A DNA stretch of 64,000 nt from Athripsodes cinereus (lineage: Eukaryota; Arthropoda; Insecta; Trichoptera; Leptoceridae): positions 5,270,001-5,334,000 of the forward strand of contig OX388318.1 in the NCBI GenBank assembly GCA_947579605.1, given 5' to 3'. The position numbers and the translations under genes were made by a program. The notes beneath the pieces were generated by a model that worked only from the letters and a program-made list of their open reading frames with translations, had not been told where the DNA came from and did no database searches. Numbering within the stretch: the stretch's first letter is position 1; every line of letters starts with the position of its first letter. Positions 54,305 through 64,000 of this stretch are shown here, in pieces.

Positions 54305-54762
54305 ACGTTTAATGTGTGTCGTGTAATTATTTTAGTTGAATTATCGTTCCCCAGTAGTCATAGCTGGATATTAATTATTGTAGTTAGATGTATAATATTA
54401 TTATAATATGTGGATATATAGTTGACCACGGGTATGGTTCACGTCACGTTATGCAAAATGATATATGTTCTCAATGAGAAATAACCGCAAATCAAATGAC
54501 CAGTTGAGGCAATAATATCTACAGTGGACATTTATACCTATGGAATATGCACGGTGTCCGTTGGGATGACAGGAAAATGTTTTTAATACATTAGACATAC
54601 ACAAATCACGACATGTAACGTATGAAATTTTGGCCGAAATGCTATTGGAGTCGGAGTTTTCTTATAAAAATTTCAAATTATGTGTCCTCAAACGATATTT
54701 TTTTCAATAGATTTTGTTACTTCTAAACTGAATATGATTATAATGTAAAAAAATGCACTCAC
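54305..54762. other. intronic stretch, nothing recognised
   Basis: AT-rich intron directly downstream (minus-strand sense) of alpha-o exon 3; no supported feature. Confidence 0.5.
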
Positions 54763-54904
54763 CTCTCTGTCCTTATTTCCATAAACGATGCCCAAGTTTG
54801 GCATCGCTCTGAGGATTGCAACTAAGGACTGTATTGTGTTACTGTACACTACAGGTCTATACTGCTTGAAATCTTCATTCGTAAAACCACTTTCGTGGAT
54901 AATT
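54763..54904 (-). CDS. G-protein alpha-o subunit, internal exon 3
   Basis: This 142-nt exon encodes IIHESGFTNEDFKQYRPVVY, then SNTIQSLVAILRAM and PNLGIVYGNKDRE, the part of the helical domain after the P-loop exon (about residues 55-101). Acceptor (TTTCAG before 54904) and donor (GTGAGT after 54763, reading minus) are clear. The first base completes a lysine codon begun in the previous exon, and the exon ends in phase 0, matching exon 4 at 29353-29513. Exon length equals that of vertebrate alpha-o genes. The P-loop exon (GAGESGKST) was looked for between 54905 and 64000 and not seen, so the start of the gene lies beyond the right edge. Confidence 0.94.
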
Positions 54905-55037
54905 CTGAAAAAGAAACAAACAAATACATTATTAACCTTGAAAACTCCAAATCAAAAAATTAGGTATGATGAACAATACATAGGTAGGTACCTACTCAAA
55001 TTCTGTAAGATTTTACAGAATAGATAAATACTACGTA

Positions 55038-55072
<35 letters not shown>

Positions 55073-55489
55073 TATAACAAATTTGTGGTGTTTCTTCAAA
55101 TGTGTTAATAGTGTAAACGTCAGTAATATTGCACTAGTTTTGACTTTTCATAAAAGGATTTTTTTTCCTAAATACATGCATGTAGAAACATTTACGCAAT
55201 CAGAAACATCAACAATTATATCTATACCAATTTTAATACACATTACATAAATGAACAGTTAAATTAAATACCAACTGGGAAACGAATAAAATCATCGTTA
55301 TAATATACCTAGAAGTACTTACGTTGTGGACGTTAGTTTTTTTTTTATCTAATAACTCTTCGATAAACAAATACGGTTTCTTACGTAGGGAAAGTCGATT
55401 GCAGATAAGTAAATACTGAAAATAATACTAAACAGTGATAGTTGGTACACATATGAATCTAGAAAAAAAAAACAGCATATAGCTTAGGT
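54905..55489. other. intronic stretch with (TA)n microsatellite
   Basis: A TA dinucleotide run lies at about 55040-55070. Otherwise AT-rich with no supported feature. Confidence 0.6.
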
Positions 55490-55669
55490 TTTTTTTTAAA
55501 AAATTAAAAAGATATATCTGGGTTTTGTTGTAAACCCAAATACAACCTTATACAACTTTCACACTAAGCTAAAAGCTTGTGCCGTGAAAGGGGAGTTTGC
55601 CGGCACCTGGGATCGAACCACGGACCCCTTGTTCTGGAGGCCGAGATTCTACCTCCAGGCTACCGACGA
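55490..55669 (-). mobile_element. tRNA-derived SINE
   Basis: On the minus strand the element starts CGTCGGTAGCCTGGAGGTAG, containing an A-box-like TAGCCTGGAGG. GGTTCGATCCC (55609-55619), an exact RNA polymerase III B box, follows after about 30 bp. Next comes a tRNA-unrelated body (CCTTTCACGGCACAAGC ... GGTTGTATTTGGGTTTACAA) and an A-rich tail at the left. It is nearly identical in layout to 57217-57398. Confidence 0.8.
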
Positions 55670-55672
55670 ACT

Positions 55673-56384
55673 CATAAATAAATAATTTTAATCCTTATTA
55701 TTGATATCTTCTAATTCGAAAGGAATCTTGCAACACATTACTATGCTTACACGTTAATATTTTGTAGGAAATTCCAAAGCCTCAATATCAACAACAAAAA
55801 CCATTATATGCAAAAGCTTCCCTAATAAGCTAAACATAATGAATGCAATCGCTATCATCAAACGAACTAATATGATAATAGGTATATACCGTGCAACAAC
55901 AACGCCTTTTAGAGAATGCAAATGCACACAGCTATGTAAGAACACGCAAATAAATGTGAAAACATAATCAATCAGAGGAGATCTCTGATTATTTTGTATG
56001 CAATACGAGATTGCATCGCAACAATCAAGTACCTTCATAGTTCATGCCATACAAACTACGGAGTATGTTATATGTCCAAGTGTGATTGCCTGCAATGTTC
56101 ACATCCGCACTACTATGTATGCAGTATGGACGCACATACGATTACTATGTATGATTGTACTGTACATACATTGGTAACAAGAGACTCTCATTGATGGTGA
56201 GTGTGTGAATGTTCTTTATGGGGAATGTGAGTACAGGCATTCATGTCATCGTACAAGTAGTGTGTAGTGTAGCCACAAAACAATTTAGATCATAAACGAG
56301 ACGTGCTTTATATTACAACCCGCCTTATTCAGGGTGATTACATAATTATATTATAAAAACATATTATTTTTCTATGTAACTTTA
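55673..56384. other. intronic stretch, nothing recognised
   Basis: No supported gene; the 94-codon minus frame at 55754-56038 has no recognisable domain. Confidence 0.5.
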
Positions 56385-56780
56385 AGCCGTATCCCAAGTG
56401 GGGTAGGCAGAGAAAACGGAACGCCATATAAATATGTCCTTACATGCTTCTTTCACTTCTACATTCATGCAATATCTAAAGCATCCACGTCGATTCCTCC
56501 TACTCAACACATAGTCGTCCTTGAGAAATTGATCTACGTGATCAAGCCACGTAGTTTTTGGACGTTCGCGCTTCCCTTACACTCCTTCTTTCAGACAAGT
56601 ATATCCTCTTTATCATCCTTTCTTCATCCTATCGTTTTACTTGTCCAAACCATTGTAACTTATTTACACGCATTCTATCTTCTTACAGTACTTCTCTTGT
56701 ATCCACTCATTCTTCTAATATATTCATTCCTCTCTATATCACGTAACATTTTACCAATCATGATAATTATTTGCTCCCAA
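56385..56780 (-). pseudogene. LINE reverse transcriptase C-terminal relic
   Basis: AAGTGGGGTAGGCAGAGAAA, then CGGAACGCCATAT, and the following sequence match 33575-33880 closely on the same strand, with more decay and no continuous frame. It is the same LINE family as 30189 and 33545. Confidence 0.6.
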
Positions 56781-57102
56781 CACACAACTAAAGCATGCCA
56801 TGATTCATGCATCTTCCGTATAATTTCTGTGGTTAGTGTTTATCTTAAAACTAATCTTTTTCTCTCTTATGCGAAATCGTTAAGATAAAAATGAATAATT
56901 TTGTCTTCTAACTCCTCTGTACACATTCACGAAATAACTAGGTAAGTATGTACCTACAATGTAATAAATTACAAAAGCACATAAAAAGAACGGGTACATT
57001 AGTTTTTATTGGTACAAAAAAATGGTACGAAGAGCATAAAAAAGATAGGAATGAAAACCCTACACAGAGATAATATACCTACTCAGCGTGGTGGTAATTA
57101 AC
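56781..57102. other. intronic stretch, nothing recognised
   Basis: AT-rich, ending at the TAATTAAC target duplication of the next element. Confidence 0.5.
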
Positions 57103-57216
57103 CAGAGATGTGACGTATTTCAAATAAAAGTATTTAAAATACAAATACAAAATACAAAATACGTATTTGTATTTTGTATTTCAAATACCTTTTTGTAAAA
57201 AGTATTTTGTATTTTA

Positions 57217-57398
57217 TTTTTTTTTTTTTTTTTTAAAAAAAATATATCTGGGTTTTGTTATAAACACAAATACAACCTTATACACCTTTCACACTAAGCT
57301 AAAAGCTTGTGCCGTGAAAGGGGAGTTTGCCGGCACATGGGATCGAACCACGGACCCCTTGTTCTGAAGGCCGAGACTCTACCTCCAGGCTACCGACG
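57217..57398 (-). mobile_element. tRNA-derived SINE inside the hAT arrays
   Basis: Same structure as 55490-55669: minus-strand TAGCCTGGAGGTAG, GGTTCGATCCC, a body with CCTTTCACGGCACAAGC and an A/T-rich tail at 57217-57242. It interrupts the left GTATTTTGTATTT array. Confidence 0.8.
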
Positions 57399-57589
57399 TA
57401 CTACGACGTATTTGAAATACTTTTTTTGAGTATTTTGTATTTTACACAAAATACTTTTACAAAATACCTTTTTATTGTTTGAAACAAAATTCTGCCATTA
57501 ATTGATATGCGCGTACGCAAGCTTTTTTGCCAATTTGTTGAATTACAAATGCAACGTTTCCATTAGAGTACTCCATGTTAGAGATATAC

Positions 57590-57860
57590 ACACATAATAA
57601 TGATGATTGAACAAATTATACATGACGCCGTTTAATGATCCATGGCCATTTCAAGGGCGCTGTGATTTCTCCTGAATGGTAGCATTTTCAATTTTGTCTG
57701 AAGGCAATCTATTCCAGGCAGATGACGCTGCGACTTTGTTTCTTCTTTCTGCAAATTTAGAGGTATTTGCCCTTTTGAGTTCAACGAGTTTAAGAAGCTG
57801 AGCACAGCCTTCGCCACACATTTTCGTCAGCGGAACAGCTCAGTGGGTAGTGTGCTACCT
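57590..57860 (-). mobile_element. LINE 3' fragment
   Basis: The minus strand reads LPGIDCLQTKLKMLPFRRNH and SALEMAMDH, then AGCGCC ... GGCGTC and a tail, matching 40915-41078 and the other copies of this family. Confidence 0.6.
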
Positions 57861-57889
57861 TGTGGACAGTGAGACACAGTTTAAATAAT

Positions 57890-59600
57890 AATAATAATCG
57901 GATAATTTTTTAAGCGCCGTTTTGTGGACAGATCCACCTAAAGGGCGCATAGGATGTTTTAAAGTATTCGCTATAGCGTTGCAAAGTATTAACAGTGACC
58001 TTACATATATATTCAGTTAAATCCATATGATTTCTTAAAAAGATGCGTTTTCAAATGGGTCTTAAACTGGGTCAAGGTCTGTGCTTCCCTGATGTTTGTG
58101 GGAAGCCTATTCCAGGCACTAGGACCCGCAGATATGAATGCGCGATCCAAGTACGCTGGCGCTGGACTCATTTTAACTACTTCTAATCTTGTTGAGATGT
58201 TGGATTGAGACCTTAGAGAATTTTGTCTCTGATTTAATGGTTGGCGATTGCAGAGTTCCGAGATATATTCCGGAGCCATACCATTCAATGCCTTGAATAC
58301 TGTTAGGCAAAGTTTGAATTCAATCCTCTCTGGGCACTTAAGCCAGTGAAGATTCTGAAGTGTCGACGATATGTGTGAAAACCGATCCATTTTATATATA
58401 AAACGTGCAGCAGCGTTAAAAACCGACTGAATTCTTTGAAGATGTACATTGGGCAAATTCGCCAAAATACCATTAAAATAATCTAATCGAGAAACAACAA
58501 ATGAATTTATTAGAGTCTTGGCTCCATCTAATGACAAGCACCTTCTCACATTCCTCAGCTGACGTAGAGTATAGAAACATTGACTAACAATCGATGATAT
58601 ATGTTTCTCCATAGAAAGCGCATTATCCAGATGAGAACCAAGAAATTTAACATTTTTCGATGGAAATATCTCTACATTTTGAACGGAGATGGGATCTGAA
58701 CCTATAAGATGTTGTCTCCCTTGAGAAGCTACCCATAAGAATTCAGTTTTGGTGGGATTTATCTTTAACATATTGTCTGACATCCAGGAGGATATTCTCG
58801 ATATGCACGAGACTACATCTTGCTTTAGAACGTCTTCAGATCCGGGGTAACAAGATTTAAAAAACAAACGATCATCTGCATAACAATATGTTTCGAAACC
58901 AAGCTGTTGTATTAAAGATTCCAAGTGGTTAGTATACAAGTTGAACAGAATCGGTCCCAATACTGAGCCTTGGGGAACTCCGTATTTAGTGGAACGCTTT
59001 TCTGACATGCTGTCATTGAACTTAACTTCATACTCTCGGTCTGATAAATATGAAGACATCCACTTTATGGTGTCATCTCTGAAACCAAATTCATGTTCCA
59101 ACTTTGATAACAATATGGTATGGTCGACAGTATCAAAGGCAGCACTCATATCTAAAAATGATATTAACACAACCTCACCCCTAGCTATATTAGATATAAG
59201 ATCTGATACCGTTCTTATAAGTATGGACTCAGTAGAATGGAGCCTCCTGTACGCTGATTGATTTTTAGCAATAATGTTCGTTGAATTTAGGAAGTTGGTA
59301 ATTTGATTTGACATATTTTTTTCTAATAGTTTGGATAAGAGAGGCAAATTTGAAACTGGTCGGTAGTTTTCGGGACTATTGGAATCTAAGTTGATTTTTT
59401 CAATATAGGTTTAACTACTGAAAGTTTGAAATGTTGTGGAAATATGCAGTGATCTATGGAGAGATTCATGATTTTAGTAATTACAGGCGTTAATTCATTA
59501 ACACATTTTTTAAGAAGCCATGTTGGAATAGGGTCAAGTTCTGATTGTTTATTTGGTTGTTGGAGAATTAGTTTTTTCACTTCAGAATCTCTAGGACTTA
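57890..59600 (-). mobile_element. 5'-truncated LINE with reverse transcriptase (CR1/L2-like)
   Basis: Main frame: 444 codons, 59347 to 58013, with SKLLEKNMSNQI, SFLDMSAAFDTVDHTIL, GVPQGSVLGPILFNLYTNHL and YADD in ETYCYADDRLFF. It ends PSAWNRLPTNIREAQTLTQF and KTHLKTHLF. The preceding part (59386-59580) is in another frame after a one-step shift: LDPIPTWLLKKCVNE. The arginine directly after YADD is unusual, since most relatives have T or L. The endonuclease half is absent. The 3' UTR holds GCGCCCTTTAGG and AAAACGGCGC, and the tail is (ATT)n. Not autonomous. Confidence 0.8.
58013..59347 (-). pseudogene. LINE reverse transcriptase ORF, frameshifted at its start
   Basis: 444 codons of RT palm, thumb and C-terminal part. 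The N-terminal RT segment lies out of frame at 59386-59580. Active-site YADD is kept, but the protein is truncated and frameshifted, so I call it a pseudogene. Confidence 0.75.
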
Positions 59601-60387
59601 AACACCAGTATCTCTAGGACTCTCAGTTAGTGTAGACTTCTTAGTAGTGAAGTTATGTGGTAGCTCTTATTCTCTCTGTAAATGATCCGGAGGCAACACT
59701 AAAAACCATCTGAAGACGATAAGGAAGAGTCTGGAGCAGTCCTGTATACTGTATGTATGATATTACAGTAGTCCATACGATTTCAGATTTGGATTATCCA
59801 TTCTGATTTATTTTACAGCCCAAGTCAGGAATTCTCTTACCTGCTTGATGATACTCAATCCATTTATGACAATTTTCGGCTTATCTCTTCTAACAACCGT
59901 ACATTTTGTCATGACTTTATTAAATTTTTTTTCTATTTTGACAGTTCTTCCTAAGGCTCATCCTCATTGTCTGCAAGCAATGATATATCGAATCATGTCA
60001 ACCCTTTCTCCATTTATGTATACTCTTGTCCAGTTTTTCATTCATCAATGGCATTCATCAATTGTCTGCAAGCAATGCTATATCGAATCATGTCAACCCT
60101 TTCTCCATTTATGTATACTCTTGTCCAGTTTTTATTTTCTCTTTCATTCATCAATGGTTTAAATATTAAATACTTTTGTCTTACACCTTGTTCGACTATT
60201 TGTAAAAAGTATTTTAAAAAGGTATTTTAAAAAAGTATTTTGAAAATACGTATTTTGTATTTTGTATTTAAATACCATTTTGAAAAAGTATTTAGTATTT
60301 TGTATTTGAAATACAAAAATTCAAAAGTATTTGTATTTTGTATTTAAATACTTTTTTGAAAGTATTTTGCACATCTCTGTAATTAAC

Positions 60388-60926
60388 CATACATATTTAT
60401 GAGAGAATTATGCGATAGGTAAGATCATCCTTAATTTATAACAAATGGTTTGTAAAACATGACTATTTGGAGCGCATCGTACTTTCCCAGCTAATTAAGC
60501 TGATGATAGTGAAACGAGGGACGAGGAGAGTTCTCGTTTCATTCGAATAAAAAGGAAAACGATTATAATTTAAAAACAGTTATGGACAGTTCTAGATATT
60601 AGTGATGTAACGAATATTCGCATTCGCATTCGCGAATATTCGCATATTTCAAAGTATTCGCATTCGCATTCGCATTCGCAAAAAAATATGCGAATGTTTT
60701 GCGAATATTATTTTAGTAATAAAGTATCTGGTCTGTTCCGTGTTGGCCACATTTGTTGTATTGTTTCCTGTGTTCGTTTGCTTGATGATGTTATTATTAT
60801 TAGGAGAAATATGCATTTGTGGAGATTTAATTTATATGTTTGTTTTAAGTATTACAACTGCTATGAGTATAGGGCCCTACAATAATTTTATATTCTATTT
60901 AAGGAATATTTATATCATACTACAAG
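60388..60926. repeat. stretch with an ATTCGC simple-repeat block
   Basis: From 60611 to about 60711 the hexamer ATTCGC and its complement GCGAAT alternate, preceded by TAGTGATGTAACGAATATTC. That resembles the terminus plus subterminal array of another hAT family, but no matching opposite end is seen in the window. Apart from this block nothing is recognised; the LINE 5' UTR may start after about 60715. Confidence 0.5.
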
Positions 60927-63900
60927 GTGAACCACACTAAAGTATTCTCTCAGAATTTTCGGGGCTTGAAGACTAAGATCGAGGAGTTTAGAGCAAACTT
61001 ATTTGCAAATAGTTATGATATAATTGTTCTGACGGAAGCTTGGCTAAATTGTGGCATATTTGACAGCGAACTTTTTCAAAACGAATATACAGTTTACCGC
61101 AAGGATAGGGATTTCATGTTGAGTGGTAAAAGGGATGGAGGTGGGGTCTTAATTGCTGTGGATCGGACACTAGGATATTCATCCACTCTTGTTTGGGATG
61201 ATACTGGTGAAAGTTTTTTTTACCAGTATTCGTTTTTCATCGGTAACGCATGAAAAAATGCTCACCGCTACTGGGTGTAGTATATGTATATACCGCCTTC
61301 CACATCCTTAGATACTTAAAACATCTTTTTTTAAAGTATATCTGAACGTTTAATCAGCTATTACGGCAAAACGGATATTTGTCTTATTGGAGATTCCAAT
61401 ATCCCAACAATCCAATGGAAAAAAGACCCCGATGTTGATTCAATCTTTGTTCCGTATTCTTATTCGTGTCCTGTTGCGCAGTATTTGATAGAATCTATAT
61501 CTTTTCTCAATATGTTTCAGTCTAACGGAGTTTATAACAGCAATCAAGTTATCTTGGATTTAGTTCTTTCAACTATTCCGTGTTCTGTTACCAGATGTGA
61601 CTCTCCACTGGTTGGTAAGGATTCACACTATCCTTCACTGTTGATAGATTATGAGTTTGAAATTGCTGAGGATTTGTCTCAAAATATGATCCAGAAATTA
61701 ATATACTTTAAGTCAAACTTTTCGGAAATAAATTTTGAACTACAAAGTGTTGATTGGGTCAGTGTTTTGGGAAACGGACCGGTGAATAAGATGATTGAAT
61801 CTTTTTATGGTTATGTTTTGCCAATAATTGAGAAGCATACACCTACATATGAAGAGGGTGTCACCTAATAATTTTCCCAAATGGTTCTCTAATAGAATTC
61901 TGTTATTGTTTAAGAGAAGTCTAAGGCTTGGCGTAAGTTGAAGATGAACCGTAATGATTCTGACTACAATTTATTTTTTCAACTAAGAGCTCAGTTGAAG
62001 TTGTCGCAGAATCTCGATTATAGGTCTTTTATTAATAACACTGAGAAGTCACTTAAGGGCAATGTCAAGTCTTTCTTTTCATTCGTGAATTCCCTTAAAG
62101 AATCTAGAGGCTATCCAAGGGTAACGGGTGACGGTGACCAGACTTCGAGCGATCCAGAGGGAATTGCAAACTTGTTTTCGACGTTTTTTGGTTCTGTATT
62201 TTCACTGAATAATTTGCATGATTCTAATACTAAAGAATTGGAAAATATTTTAACTAACTCATGTTTATCCATGGTTAATATCTTGAAATCTGATATTCAT
62301 AAACGTTTATTAGGTATAGATGAGACAAAAGGAGTTGGCCCTGATGGTCTAGCACCAATATATTAAAGAGATGTGTAAGTCATTTAACCAAACCATTGTA
62401 TCTGACATTTATTAGAACACCTTGCTGCAGGAGGCAAACTAGACTATGGGACATGGAAAACCCTAAATTGACTGAGATCTGGTGTAGGAAACTGCCGCGA
62501 CAATAGAGAACGATTGGGCTTCCTACAGGACGAATCCGGAGCGTGTGACTGTGGTGCAGCACAGACTATGCCACACTTGTTGGAGTGTCCATTGTGCCCT
62601 GTCACTTGCACTATGGAGGATATTTTTGACGCATCTCCACCTGCTGCGCGTTTTGCGCAGTACTGGAAATCAGTTTGATGGGTTTTTTCTCTGGGTTTCG
62701 ACACGATAAATAAATTAGGAGTTTACAAGAAGGATGCTTTCCATGCAAATGGAAGATGGCTAGTATTATTCTTTTGCATAAATCTGGCAGCAAATCGGAC
62801 GTTCGTAACTACAGACCAATTTTAATTCTATCACCTATTTCAAAAATATTTGAGGGTATGGTTCGTGAACAAATTACTTTTTTCCTGAAGCCGTATCTTC
62901 TTGTAGAGCAGCATGGATTCATGAGTGGAAGATCGACAGTAACAAATCTGATTTTTTTTCTCAGCTATGGACAATCGTATACAGTTGGATGCCATTTATA
63001 TCGGCTTTCAAAAGGCATTTGATAAAGTAGAACATCGACTTTTTTCAACTAAGGTGGATTGACTCATATATTTCTGATAGATTGATGACAGTTAAACTTA
63101 ACGGTTACTCATCTGGCAGTGTCAGTGTTACATCTGGTGTCCCTCAGGGGTCTTCTTTGGGTCCTTTACTTTTCACGATATTCATAAACAACATAAAAAA
63201 GTGCTTTGACCACTCAGAGCTTCTATTATTTGCGGACGATTTAAAAATATACTGTCAAATTCAATTATTGTTTGACTATGAAATGCTTAACGAGGACTTG
63301 GAAAGACTACACGAGTACTGTAAAAGAAATAACTTGCACTTGAATCTGGAGAAGTGTAATCTGATCTCTTTTACCAAAAATAGAAACAAAATTCGATAAA
63401 TTTACAATATCCATAATCATGATTTAAAAGAAGTAAATAAGATTAGAGATTTAGGTGTGGTGTTTGACTCTGAGCTTCACTTTGATGATCACGTGAACAA
63501 AATTATCGAAGAGAGCAATAAAATACTGGGATTTATTCTGAGATCTACAAAGTCATTTAGGTTATATGAATCGTATTTGTACTTGTACTTATCGTTGTTT
63601 CGCTCCAAGCTGGAGGACTGTTCCTCTGTATGGAATCCACATTTTAAAAAATATGTCGATCAAGTTGAGAGAACTCAGTCTAAATTCATTCGTTTGGTTA
63701 GGAAGAGATTGCATTATCCCGTATTTATTAAAGATTTGCCTAAATTGGAATTGTGAAGAGTTTTGCTGGATGCATGCAACCTGAGAAAAATATGCTTGTC
63801 CGAATACGATGTGCCTAATATTTTAGATAGGATTAACTTTAGAATGCTTCCTTTAACAAGATCTTGTTTTCCGTTCTACATTAAAAAAAAACAAAAACGA

Positions 63901-63990
63901 TTGCAGACTCAAGAAACCCTGTTTATAGAATTTTAAAGTGCCAATTAGTCAGGTTTGTGAGAAAGGAGAGTTGAGGGTAGAATAAGATGA
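60927..63990 (+). pseudogene. decayed full-length-type LINE with endonuclease and RT
   Basis: Order is that of a complete ORF2. APE endonuclease at 60936-61880: FSQNFRGLKTKIEEF, LTEAWLN, RDGGGVLIAVDR, later DSHYPSLLIDYEF. A linker follows at 61940-62360 (SFFSFVNSLKESRGYP, KGVGPDGLAP). RT runs from 62730 onward: SIILLHKSGSKSDVRNYRPI, LSPISKIFEGMVREQI, GFMSGRSTVTNL, GVPQGSSLGPLLFTIFINNI and FADD in ELLLFADDLKIY at about 63236. The C-terminus is at 63460-63760. At least five frame changes or stops and a foreign insertion at about 62400-62725 disable it. FADD with this RT layout suits the Jockey/CR1 group. Confidence 0.75.
62400..62725 (+). mobile_element. C-terminal fragment of another LINE inserted in the LINE
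   Basis: The plus strand reads LRTGVGNCRDNRERLGFLQD, then ESGACDCGAAQTMPHLLECP, the Cys/His zinc-finger end of a different LINE clade, and FDASPPAARFAQYWKSV before a stop. The tail is GACACGATAAATAAATTAGG. The host LINE's RT (IFIRSLQEGCFP-like) is split across it. TTAG occurs at both joints but no clear longer duplication. Confidence 0.65.
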
Positions 63991-64000
63991 AATAAATATA

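Larger units (their letters stand above)
57103..60379. mobile_element. hAT transposon, 3.3 kb, filled with nested insertions
   Basis: The ends are CAGAGATGTG / CACATCTCTG, flanked by an exact 8-bp duplication TAATTAAC (57095-57102, 60380-60387). CAGRGATGTG is a classic hAT terminus. Inside each end, overlapping GTATTTTGTATTT / AAATACAAAATAC motifs form long arrays (about 57113-57210, 57405-57480, 60195-60370). The centre holds a SINE, two LINE copies and a 95-bp tandem duplication at about 59966-60155. No hAT transposase is recognised. Confidence 0.75.

Noticed and set aside
54788..55027. 79-codon plus-strand frame starting MPKFGIALR
   Set aside because: It overlaps the antisense of alpha-o exon 3, which has clear splice sites and strong protein similarity on the minus strand.
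55605..55665. tRNA gene candidate on the minus strand
   Set aside because: Only the A- and B-box region is tRNA-like; no cloverleaf acceptor pairing is visible and a near-identical copy with the same unrelated body lies at 57243-57398, so it is a SINE.
59845..60230. Plus-strand frames of 105 and 87 codons
   Set aside because: They arise from a 95-bp tandem duplication (59966-60155) inside the hAT element and show no domain.
60480..60520. CTGATGATAGTGAAACGAGG as a hammerhead core
   Set aside because: Only four bases lie between CTGATGA and GAAA, so no stem II can form.

Overview
This is AT-rich, intron-rich insect nuclear DNA, most likely lepidopteran. That rests on the retroelement families, the frequent short runs of the TAGGTAGGTACCTA type, and the insect gene content; the species cannot be named. 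Only two host genes are supported. The first is a complete 10-exon mitochondrial-clan cytochrome P450 (CYP301-like, 535 codons) on the + strand at 19935-28634. The second is two internal exons of the G-protein alpha-o subunit on the - strand (exon 3 at 54763-54904, exon 4 at 29353-29513). The alpha-o exons are about 25 kb apart. The later alpha-o exons were not found in 1-29352, so the P450 appears to lie antisense inside alpha-o intron 4. Everything else is mobile DNA, its relics, or sequence in which I recognise nothing.

Layout. 1-19.9 kb: no recognisable gene; several inverted-repeat DNA transposons (7169-7861, 10648-10788, 11175-11708, 17364-18229 with a second element inside it), LINE tails, a degenerate minisatellite and a hammerhead-like motif at 5943. 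19.9-28.6 kb: the P450, whose introns hold a 972-bp inverted-repeat element, a deleted mariner and LINE tails. 29.3-54.9 kb: alpha-o intron 3, carrying LINE fragments, a 3 x 226-bp tandem array with hammerhead ribozyme motifs on both strands (30991-31672), a Harbinger-like MITE, a 5'-truncated LINE (37611-39725), a complete and apparently very young BEL/Pao LTR retrotransposon (41079-49389, single 2044-codon ORF, nearly identical LTRs, 5-bp target duplication) and a decayed hAT (51991-54296) with a LINE fragment inside it. 54.9-64 kb: two tRNA-derived SINE copies, a second hAT (57103-60379) filled with later LINE and SINE insertions, and a decayed full-length-type LINE (about 60927-63990) itself interrupted by another LINE.

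How it fits together. The host genes act independently: the P450 is expected in mitochondria and alpha-o is a membrane-associated signalling GTPase. The mobile elements form datable layers, because insertions sit inside other insertions with intact target duplications. The most unusual feature is the 226-bp array. It resembles the animal 'retrozyme' arrangement: short tandem repeats carrying minimal type I hammerheads, which could release unit-length RNA.
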